From Kiritimatiellia bacterium (GTDB lineage Bacteria; Verrucomicrobiota; Kiritimatiellia; RFP12; UBA1067): a stretch of 6,991 nt of DNA. Every line of letters begins with the position of its first letter. Within the stretch, counting starts at the first letter, position 1. The DNA lies in the NCBI GenBank assembly GCA_017629455.1, contig JAGBXE010000126.1, forward strand, positions 1 through 6,991. Reading direction: 5' to 3'. Positions 1 through 5,601 of this stretch are shown in pieces. The notes beneath the pieces were generated by a model. That model was not told the origin of the DNA, did no database searches, and worked only from the letters and a program-made list of their open reading frames with translations. The position numbers and the translations under genes are program-made.

Positions 1-343
1 CAATAAAGATTGCCGAAATTGGCGCACAGGGCGAATTCATGGGGCCAGCCCCCGCGAGGGCTATCTAAAACCATCGTATTTTTTGTAAATATCGTCAGTT
101 ATCGTGTGTAGTCTGAAAAGTGAGAATCTTGTGCGGAAAATCTGAATGGCAATCAAGGCAGTGTTTCAACGTCTATCCATTCGGGCCATTCATGCAAAAG
201 CCATAGTTTGCAAACTATGGTCAATGTCGAATGAGATTCAGGATTTCGTGGCGATTGAAGGGCTGTAGTTTCCATCACATTTTAAAAATGCGGTGGTAAG
301 TGAAGCGAATGTTATAGGCTGATTTTTGGTGTCTAATTCCGGT
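1..343. other. Gene-poor stretch upstream of a decayed cassette
   Basis: No open reading frame here looks like a real gene. Two forward frames are open at the left edge, ending at 68 and 88, and either could be the tail of a gene lying outside the window; neither is recognisable. A short GC stem (AGCCC at 47-51 with GGGCT at 58-62) follows, but the nearest T-run (about 79-84) is too far away for a typical intrinsic terminator. An 8-bp inverted repeat pairs 143-150 with 185-192 (TGAATGGC / GCCATTCA). The only strong signal is the palindrome at 201-220, listed separately. Composition is more AT-rich and less codon-like than after 1101, as expected of intergenic or decayed DNA. Confidence 0.5.
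201..220. repeat. Perfect 20-bp palindrome
   Basis: CCATAGTTTGCAAACTATGG equals its own reverse complement across all 20 bases; the symmetry breaks immediately outside (G at 200, T at 221). No T-run follows, so it is not a rho-independent terminator. It may be a dimeric-regulator operator, a copy of a dispersed intergenic palindrome, or a stem left from a mobile element. The sequence shows the symmetry; the role is unknown. Confidence 0.85.
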
Positions 344-352
344 TGATATAAT
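344..352 (+). promoter_or_regulatory. Extended -10 promoter of the HTH relic
   Basis: TGATATAAT is a perfect extended -10 element (TG, one base, TATAAT). No convincing -35 is visible; TTGGTG at 326-331 is a weak candidate with a short 15-bp spacer. The expected start of transcription is near 359, inside an 8-bp palindrome TTGCGCAA (354-361). A ribosome-binding sequence AAAGGA (361-366) lies 6 nt before the ATG at 373. The promoter therefore appears intact although the gene behind it is broken. Confidence 0.6.
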
Positions 353-372
353 GTTGCGCAAAAGGATGTTGT

Positions 373-483
373 ATGGACTTTATGTCGGTAGAAGAAGCTG
401 CGCAAAAATGGGGTATTTCCATTAGAAGCGTGCAATTATATTGCCAAAGTCCATGCCCCGTTTGTCATCGCGGAAAATCTTAA
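373..483 (+). pseudogene. Remnant of a small helix-turn-helix DNA-binding protein
   Basis: From ATG 373 the frame reads 36 residues beginning MDFMSVEEAAQKWGIS, followed by IRSVQLYC. This matches the start of a widespread family of small HTH/excisionase-like proteins, whose pattern is roughly S-x-x-E-A-A-x-K-W-G-I-S-x-R-x-V-Q-x-x-C. In the family the helix pair is followed by a wing (Gly-Arg-Ile-Pro, then a Gly-Arg-x-Trp-x-Ile-Pro-like motif) and a charged tail. Here only PCPVCHRGKS remains before the TAA at 481, so the wing is shortened and the tail is missing. AAAGGA upstream and the promoter at 344-352 fit ATG 373 as the original start. Such proteins often sit next to Fic genes, and a Fic-like tail follows in another frame. 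The family is recalled from pattern, without a search. Confidence 0.55.
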
Positions 484-628
484 GCAGTTTTATTATAAAG
501 GATTGTCTGAGTGGCGTAATGGGGCGCAAGTTCGCCTAAAGGAAACTTGCGGAACCGGGCAGGACGTTTTTAAGGCATTCCTAACAAAGTTCGGCTATTC
601 ATGGCTCGTGAAGGGCGCTGAGTTGTGA
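443..628 (+). pseudogene. C-terminal fragment of a Fic-family protein (no Fic core)
   Basis: In the second forward frame about 61 residues are open to the TGA at 626-628. They include PFVIAENLKQFYYKGLSEW, then RLKETCGTGQDVFKAFLTKF. This resembles the extreme C-terminus of many bacterial Fic (AMP-transferase) proteins, where a YY-x-GL-x-EW segment precedes a D/E-TC-x-x-(A/G)QD-x-F/K-x-x-L-x-x-F helix. The catalytic HPFxxGNGRxxR core and everything before it are missing, and the open frame has no ATG (it opens after a TAG at 389-391). It overlaps the HTH remnant in a different frame, as if a deletion joined the 5' end of an HTH gene to the 3' end of a neighbouring Fic gene. No function is expected. 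Assignment is from remembered family pattern. Confidence 0.5.
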
Positions 629-813
629 ATATGGTTCTTGGCGGCTGTATTGTTGCTACTGTTGATTCAACGGTCAAGAACATTATTCTTACAGAAGCAC
701 GATGCCGCGGATATGACATGGAAAAGCTTATTTGAATTGAACAGAAGCAATAATCCAGCTCTCACATTTTTTAAATGCACAAGCGACAAAATAAAAAAAA
801 TTAAAATTCCCCC

Positions 814-843
814 TAGACACGGGTCATAATTTTTTGCTATACT
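814..843 (+). promoter_or_regulatory. Promoter of the tRNA-Asp/tRNA-Gln transcript
   Basis: TAGACA (814-819, five of six matches to TTGACA) and TATACT (838-843) are separated by 18 bp, with TG at 835-836 giving an extended -10. An A/T-rich block (790-808) just upstream resembles an UP element. Predicted transcription start is near 850, about 15 nt before tRNA-Asp. This is the best -35/-10 pair in the window, as expected for a stable-RNA promoter. Confidence 0.7.
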
Positions 844-864
844 ACGGTCACTTTTCGGAGTAAC

Positions 865-941
865 GGGGTTGTGGCGCAATTGGTTAGCGCACTGGACTGT
901 CGATCCGGGGGTTGCGGGTTCGAGCCCCGTCGACCCCGCCA
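865..941 (+). tRNA. tRNA-Asp (anticodon GTC)
   Basis: The 77-nt gene folds as a full cloverleaf. The acceptor GGGGTTG (865-871) pairs with CGACCCC (931-937), including one G-T pair. The anticodon stem CTGGA/TCCGG closes the loop CTGTCGA, giving anticodon GTC for aspartate codons GAC and GAT. The T arm contains GGTTCGAGCC, the discriminator is G938 as usual for tRNA-Asp, and CCA (939-941) is encoded. It is followed 18 nt later by tRNA-Gln, and the two are probably one transcript. Confidence 0.95.
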
Positions 942-959
942 ATCTTGAAAAGCGGTGAT

Positions 960-1033
960 TGCCTCGTGGTGTAACGGTAGCACCGCAGATTCTGATTCTG
1001 CTTGTTGGGGTTCGAATCCCTGCGAGGCAACCA
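960..1033 (+). tRNA. tRNA-Gln (anticodon CTG)
   Basis: The 74-nt gene folds as a cloverleaf. The acceptor TGCCTCG (960-966) pairs with CGAGGCA (1023-1029), and the U1-A72 pair is typical of bacterial tRNA-Gln. The anticodon stem GCAGA/TCTGC closes the loop TTCTGAT, giving anticodon CTG, which reads only CAG. The T arm contains GGTTCGAATCC, the discriminator is A1030, and CCA (1031-1033) is encoded. A separate tRNA-Gln(TTG) for CAA codons must exist elsewhere. No hairpin terminator is visible in the 67 bp before the next gene, so read-through into it is possible. Confidence 0.95.
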
Positions 1034-1071
1034 ATAAAATCCCCCCACATAAGATTAAAACTTCAAGTGCG

Positions 1072-1101
1072 TATGGCGTTGTTTTGATATAATTCGCCAT
1101 A
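1072..1101. promoter_or_regulatory. Inverted repeat flanking the -10 box (possible operator)
   Basis: TATGGCG (1072-1078) and CGCCATA (1095-1101) are perfect 7-bp inverted arms around a 16-nt spacer that contains the whole extended -10 of the next gene. The arm centres are 23 bp apart, about two helical turns. This geometry could suit a dimeric repressor that blocks RNA polymerase. A 7-bp arm pair can also arise by chance in a stretch this size, so the role is only proposed. Confidence 0.35.
1085..1093 (+). promoter_or_regulatory. Extended -10 promoter, probably giving a leaderless mRNA
   Basis: TGATATAAT (TATAAT at 1088-1093, TG at 1085-1086) is a perfect extended -10, identical to the one at 344-352. 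There is no clear -35, which extended -10 promoters can do without. Only 7 nt separate it from the ATG at 1101, so transcription should start at or within a base or two of the A of the start codon. No Shine-Dalgarno sequence fits between the two. Confidence 0.6.
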
Positions 1102-4100
1102 TGAGAAATATTGTCTTTCAGTTTGTATTCAACAAGTGTGGTGTTGCATTTCTTTTAGCATCTTTATCTGTGTTGCATACATTGTCTGCGCAGAGTGCTA
1201 AACTTGATGAGGCGCGATTTTCTCGCCCATTGCCGTATGATTTAGGCCTAACTGTTGCGCGGCCAGATTCTCAGGTGAAAATCGACCGCGATTCTTTGGG
1301 TGAAGTCTTAGCAGAAGTGCCCTGCAAAGAATATTGCCGCGCATATGTAACGTGCGCAGCGCATCCTGATCCTAATAGGGATCGCGCATTTACAGTTCGT
1401 CTTACGCGCCACGTTACGGGCCCTCGCAAAAAATGGCTTGGGCGCAGTTTTTCTTCGATGGCAGATTCGCTTGTGGAGCTTGATACTGCCCTTAAGGTTA
1501 AAGTTGGAGAAGTTGTTTTAGGGGGAAAGACAGTGCCTCTCTGGCGCGTGGAAGTTCCTCTTAAAACGGCTGATATTCACGATATTGTTTTTACCGATAA
1601 TCGTGGCGACCATCTTGAAAACGGCCGTTATCTCGATCTTGAATTGATGGGGCGTTGCCACAAATATTGCTCGGCATCGCGTGAAGATAGGGTTAATGTC
1701 GATCCTCATTATATTAGCGCTATTACAGTTTACAAGGTTGAACTTGAAGATACGCCATGCGAAGTAGAGTTTAAGCCAATTGAACCAGGTAATATCTTTC
1801 ATAACGATGAGAAGCCAGAAACGCTCGTAGAGCTGCGCGTTAAAGAGCCTGGCGAGTATCGTCTTGAATGGACTGTTCGCACTATAGAAGGAAAGGTCGT
1901 CTCCGAAGAATCCAAGACGATTAAAACGTCATGCACGGAGCGAATCGCGCTAGCTAATGAGGGCGTTGGCTGGTATTCGCTTACTTGGAAACTCACCGAC
2001 AATAAGCGTGTTTTGTTAACTCACAATGCCGCGTTCGCATTGCTCGGGCGTGATACGCGTCAATCAAAACAGGGCGAAGGTTATGGTATCTGGCCGCCAT
2101 TTTCAGGTCATTACAGGCTTGATCCTAAAGATCCTGCACAACGCGAGATTGGGCTTAAGTTAGTTCACAAGGCAGGTTTTAGGCGAGTTTTTGATGTTGT
2201 TCGCGCAGTTCCGTCGGAGGAGCGACGCAAATATAAAGTTGGGGATGTGGCTGTTGCGCGTTTCCCCAGCGATTGGTGGGGAGGCAAGCGCGATGAGACT
2301 AAGATGAAGGAGGTAATAGCTGCAAAGCTTAAGGAAAACCCCGATTGCAATAAGGCAATGGTTTACCATGAAAGTTTTCCGCATCCAGGGCAGCAGTCAG
2401 TTGAGTGCGTGGGCGGTGCGACTAATAATATAAAAGAAGCAAAGGGCCTAAAAGAAAGGCTTCAAGTCGGGCTGCGAGCTGCCAAATTTTTGCGTGAGAA
2501 TTTCCCTGATGTGAAAATCATGTTAGGCAATTCGATTGCAAGCTCGTCATTTATTTCAGAGTTGATTCGAAATGGGTATCCAGAAAGCTACGCCGATTAT
2601 GTAGGCCTTGAGGTCGTCGGTCGCGCGATGATGCCGGAATGTCAGTTTGCCCAATCGCTCCAAGCCGCTGAATGCATGGAAGAAACCGTTCGGCATTATG
2701 GATATAAGTGGGATGTAACGCAATGCTTCGAATCAAATTATCGCCTCGACAAACTTATTGGTGCAGAGCGTCAGGCGGCGTGGTACGTCAGGGATTTGCT
2801 TATAGGCCATTGCTGGCGCTTTGATGATTTGTTTGTTGCAGGTACCGTTGCCGCGGGCAATCATTATACGGCGACAGTATGGGGCGACAGCGACATTTGT
2901 ACGCGAACGCCGTGGTGCTATCCTAAGCCTTCGTATGTTGCGCTAGCGACGGCGACGAAGGCGATGGATTGTATCGTTGATCGCGAGATTCTTGAAACAG
3001 GCGATAAAACCGTCTATGCCGTTCGCCTTGTGCGCCGTGACGGAAAGATGGCATACGCTTTTTGGACAAGCCGCGGCACCGCAGAGCTTGCATTGGAAAC
3101 GAAGGGCTCTTTTGAAACTATCGATATGTATGGCCGCGCGTTTGCGCTTCGCAGCGCGTCAAAATGGAATTGGGTGCCAGGGCGTGCGAAAAGGAATCTC
3201 TTATCGGCAGGAGAGTCGGTCAGTTACATTATCTCGTCTCGTCCTGTTGTAAAGTCTTTGCGCGTCGTCTCGCGTTCTTTCCCGAAGCATGAGCTTGCGT
3301 CAGATTGGAAAGTCGTTACCAAGGCTGATAATGCAGATGACTGGCAAATTGTGCCAGGTGCGCTATCGGCTGTCGAACATAAGCCAGGCGCCGGCTGGCC
3401 AGCGCGTGTAGCAGGAAATGGAGTTGTGCGTTCCGTAAATGATGAGGAGAAAGGCCCAGCTATTGAGATTGAATTGATAAATCCAGATTTATCTCTTAAG
3501 CCGTTGGTTCATGAGTACACATTTGCAAAATTAAAAAAGCCGATTAAGGTTGATTCGCCATTTTCTTCTATTGGCGTCTGGATGAAAGGCAATTCAGGCT
3601 GGGGCAGGCTTTATTTCGTTTTGCGCGATGCGAACGGCCGGCGCACCATTTCTTGTGAAACGGGCATGCAAGGCGAGCTTGATCACACTGCTCGCATGGC
3701 AGCTTGTTATACTGGTTGGGATTTCTGCGCAATGCCGGTTCTTCAGTCTTCATCGGTGCGTGAATTATCGCAAGGGGTAGTCTCTTGGAATTGGACGGGC
3801 GGCTCGCCAGTTAAGTTTCCAGTCTCCGTTGAAGGCGTAGTTTTCCAAGCTAGGTCGCGTCCGCTCTTTCTCAGTCAGACATCAAAGGTTCCTTATCGCC
3901 AAGCCATACGTATTCGCGATATTGGCGTCTTTGATTTAAATAAGCCAATTGAAGCGCCGAACTATCAGACTTATTATGAAGATGGCCGCATCACGCTTAA
4001 AACGCCTGCTGTAGGGGAGCTTGAAGTCGATCCTGCGCAAGTTGTTTTCACTTGGGATAGCGAAAGGGAGCCGCCTTTTGAAGTGGAAGTACGCGAGGTT

Positions 4101-4247
4101 CTTAGTGGTGAATTGCACTTTGCATCAAAAGTGGATGGAAAGTCATTCACAGTTAAGAATCTAAAACCTGATACTGTTTATTCATGGCGCGTTTACTTGC
4201 GGCCGATACGCGAGATGACGGGCACATTTAAGACGCGATCACATTGA
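1101..4247 (+). CDS. Large secreted multidomain glycoside-hydrolase-like protein with C-terminal Fn3-like domain
   Basis: A 1048-residue protein, probably exported and acting on an unknown glycan. Residues 1-30 form a Sec-type signal peptide (Arg2, Lys12, hydrophobic 13-28, likely cleavage after Ala30). Residues about 35-315 look all-beta, with two CxxxC pairs (Cys75/79, Cys186/190). Residues about 325-625 resemble a TIM barrel of the GH-A clan type: it opens with YGIWPP (328-333), Glu424 in VYHES and Glu544 in QCFES are acid/base and nucleophile candidates, and PKPSYVALA (608-616) resembles the closing motif of such barrels. About 640-720 is a beta domain with AFW (655 is Trp). About 735-950 resembles a beta-sandwich carbohydrate-binding module (GVWMKG, GWGRLYFVLRD). 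About 968-1046 is fibronectin-III-like (YSWRV, GTFKT). ATG 1101 is required for the charged n-region. I cannot name a GH family, and loss of catalysis is possible. The end overlaps folC by 4 nt. Confidence 0.8.
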   Translation: MRNIVFQFVFNKCGVAFLLASLSVLHTLSAQSAKLDEARFSRPLPYDLGLTVARPDSQVKIDRDSLGEVLAEVPCKEYCRAYVTCAAHPDPNRDRAFTVRLTRHVTGPRKKWLGRSFSSMADSLVELDTALKVKVGEVVLGGKTVPLWRVEVPLKTADIHDIVFTDNRGDHLENGRYLDLELMGRCHKYCSASREDRVNVDPHYISAITVYKVELEDTPCEVEFKPIEPGNIFHNDEKPETLVELRVKEPGEYRLEWTVRTIEGKVVSEESKTIKTSCTERIALANEGVGWYSLTWKLTDNKRVLLTHNAAFALLGRDTRQSKQGEGYGIWPPFSGHYRLDPKDPAQREIGLKLVHKAGFRRVFDVVRAVPSEERRKYKVGDVAVARFPSDWWGGKRDETKMKEVIAAKLKENPDCNKAMVYHESFPHPGQQSVECVGGATNNIKEAKGLKERLQVGLRAAKFLRENFPDVKIMLGNSIASSSFISELIRNGYPESYADYVGLEVVGRAMMPECQFAQSLQAAECMEETVRHYGYKWDVTQCFESNYRLDKLIGAERQAAWYVRDLLIGHCWRFDDLFVAGTVAAGNHYTATVWGDSDICTRTPWCYPKPSYVALATATKAMDCIVDREILETGDKTVYAVRLVRRDGKMAYAFWTSRGTAELALETKGSFETIDMYGRAFALRSASKWNWVPGRAKRNLLSAGESVSYIISSRPVVKSLRVVSRSFPKHELASDWKVVTKADNADDWQIVPGALSAVEHKPGAGWPARVAGNGVVRSVNDEEKGPAIEIELINPDLSLKPLVHEYTFAKLKKPIKVDSPFSSIGVWMKGNSGWGRLYFVLRDANGRRTISCETGMQGELDHTARMAACYTGWDFCAMPVLQSSSVRELSQGVVSWNWTGGSPVKFPVSVEGVVFQARSRPLFLSQTSKVPYRQAIRIRDIGVFDLNKPIEAPNYQTYYEDGRITLKTPAVGELEVDPAQVVFTWDSEREPPFEVEVREVLSGELHFASKVDGKSFTVKNLKPDTVYSWRVYLRPIREMTGTFKTRSH

Positions 4248-5536
4248 GCGATTTTCTCGAAATTCTTGCTTCTCGAAGGCGCTTTGGAATGCGCCCAGGC
4301 CTAGATGTTATGCGCGCACTATGTGCGGCAATCGGTAATCCTCACGAGAAGTTTAAGGCAATCCATGTAGCAGGCACTAATGGAAAGGGCGCGGTGTGCG
4401 CGTTTCTTTCGGCTGCACTTTCTTCGCTTGATAACACTGCGCGCGTATGCCGTTATACGAGCCCGCATTTAGTGAAGATAAATGAGCGCTTTGTGATAGA
4501 CGCTTTGCCTGCATCCGATGAAGCCTTGGCAAAGTGCGCAAATATCGTTCAAGGCGCAATTAAGTCGTCAGTGGGGAAGGCGGGTAGTGGCGCAGAGCTA
4601 GAAGAAACAACGTTTTTCGAAGCGCTAACGGCTATGGCATATTTGCTTTTTGCCGATATTGAGCCTGATTATGCAATTCTTGAGTGTGGCCTTGGTGGGC
4701 GGTTAGATGCTACGAATATTTGCTCATCTGAGCTTTCTATCATAACGAAAATCGGTCTAGATCACTGTGATTGGCTGGGAGGCAGTATAGAAAGTATTGC
4801 CGCGGAGAAAGCTGGCATTATAAAAAGTGGTGTTCCTGTCGTTCTTGCAAAGAATGATGAAGCTGTAAAATCAGTAGTCGCGGCAAGAGCTCGCGCATTA
4901 GGTTCGCCGTTTTATTATGCGCCTGACATTGCAAACGAGAGTGAATTGCCTTCGTGTTTGCCATTGGGTGGCGCATTTAATCGCGAGAATGCAGTAACGG
5001 CCTTAGCGGCTTTGCGAGTTTTGTCTAAATTAGGGCGCGTAGGGCAGGTAAATCTCCATTCATGTTTTGCGAATGCGCGCTGGCCAGGGCGCTTTGATCG
5101 CGTTGGCTGTTTTCTTATGGACGGAGCGCATAATCCACCAGCGGCAGAGGCATTGTCAGCGGCCTTGCGCGAGAAGTTTCCTGGTCTTAAACTGCCGTTA
5201 GTTGCTGGCTTTTGCGCCGATAAGGATGCTCAGGCTGTTTTAACTACGCTTGCGCCGCTCGTCTCTAAAGGTTTTGCCGTAAAAACAAATAATCAGCGCT
5301 CGCTTTCGGCTCAAGACGTTGCAAGCGTGATGGAAATTTCTGGAATACCATCTGAGCCGTGCGCTTCCCTTGCCGAGGCGATGGAAAAATCGCGAGAAGG
5401 GGTGTCGGACAGCGTTCCTACATTGGTTACGGGATCGCTTTTTCTTGTTGGTGAGGCGCTCAATTTGCTTTTGGCAACTTCATTGGGCGGAACTTCTTCT
5501 GTAATCGATCCTTCTGAATTGTTGCGCGGCACTTAA
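4244..5536 (+). CDS. folC: Bifunctional-type folylpolyglutamate synthase / dihydrofolate synthase FolC
   Basis: A cytoplasmic Mur-ligase-family enzyme that uses ATP to add L-glutamate to dihydropteroate and/or reduced folates. Family signatures occur in order over 430 residues, the usual length: P-loop GTNGKG (44-49), TSPHL with NERF, ETTFFE (121-126), ECGLGGRLDATN (147-158, usually with Val where Cys148 is), IGLDHCDWLG with Asp173 and His174, EKAGII with Lys189 (the carbamylated-lysine position of the family), WPGRF, DGAHNP (293-298, C-terminal domain), ADKD, and GSLFLVGEAL near the end. The start is TTG at 4244. Homology begins almost at once (FLEILASRRRFG), so the internal ATG at 4289 would be too late. 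TTGA overlaps the previous stop by 4 nt and no Shine-Dalgarno is visible, implying translational coupling. Whether it does both reactions cannot be read from sequence. Confidence 0.95.
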   Translation: MSDFLEILASRRRFGMRPGLDVMRALCAAIGNPHEKFKAIHVAGTNGKGAVCAFLSAALSSLDNTARVCRYTSPHLVKINERFVIDALPASDEALAKCANIVQGAIKSSVGKAGSGAELEETTFFEALTAMAYLLFADIEPDYAILECGLGGRLDATNICSSELSIITKIGLDHCDWLGGSIESIAAEKAGIIKSGVPVVLAKNDEAVKSVVAARARALGSPFYYAPDIANESELPSCLPLGGAFNRENAVTALAALRVLSKLGRVGQVNLHSCFANARWPGRFDRVGCFLMDGAHNPPAAEALSAALREKFPGLKLPLVAGFCADKDAQAVLTTLAPLVSKGFAVKTNNQRSLSAQDVASVMEISGIPSEPCASLAEAMEKSREGVSDSVPTLVTGSLFLVGEALNLLLATSLGGTSSVIDPSELLRGT

Positions 5537-5577
5537 TGCGCAGCTAATTTCGCTCCTTCATTATCGGCAGATGCGGC

Positions 5578-5596
5578 TGAATTTATGTATAATTCA
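5578..5596. promoter_or_regulatory. -10 promoter box of waaA within a short inverted repeat
   Basis: A perfect TATAAT lies at 5588-5593, 8 nt before the waaA ATG at 5602, predicting a start at about 5600-5601 and a leader of 0-2 nt. A weak -35 candidate TCGGCA (5564-5569, four of six) has an 18-bp spacer. TGAATT (5578-5583) and AATTCA (5591-5596) form an imperfectly centred 6-bp inverted repeat that overlaps the -10. The repeat is short and AT-rich, so it may be chance. No terminator with a T-run separates folC from this promoter. Confidence 0.5.
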
Positions 5597-5601
5597 CTAA
5601 A

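Noticed and set aside
3..68. Possible C-terminal tail of a gene entering from the left (IKIAEIGAQGEFMGPAPARAI then TAA)
   Set aside because: Another forward frame is also open across the same bases to 88, and neither tail resembles a known family. Too short to call.
47..84. GC stem and T-run as a rho-independent terminator
   Set aside because: The stem is only 5 bp and the T-run starts about 15 nt after it, so the arrangement is not a typical terminator.
146..268. 40-codon ORF starting MAIKAVFQRL and reading through the 20-bp palindrome
   Set aside because: Only a weak GGAA upstream, no recognisable family, and part of its sequence is dictated by the palindrome. Kept only as a note.
631..735. 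34-codon ORF directly after the Fic-like fragment (starts MVLGGCIVATVDST, contains ILTEARCRGYDMEKLI)
   Set aside because: The peptide looks protein-like and might be another gene relic, but there is no Shine-Dalgarno and I do not recognise a family. A translated search would settle it.
865..1033. tRNA genes as the attachment site of an integrated element that left the HTH/Fic relic
   Set aside because: Integration normally uses the 3' end of a tRNA, but the relic lies on the 5' side. I saw no duplicated tRNA 3' end and no integrase.
667..1100. Reverse-strand ORFs of 127 and 87 codons covering the tRNA genes
   Set aside because: They are antisense readings of two clear tRNA genes. Such spurious proteins over tRNAs are a known annotation artefact.
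2977..3252. Forward ORF of 91 codons inside the secreted-protein gene
   Set aside because: It is an alternative-frame shadow. The main frame has continuous domain-like sequence over the same bases.
5523..5550. TGCGC/GCGCA hairpin at the end of folC as a terminator
   Set aside because: 5-bp stem with a 10-nt loop and no T-run after it.
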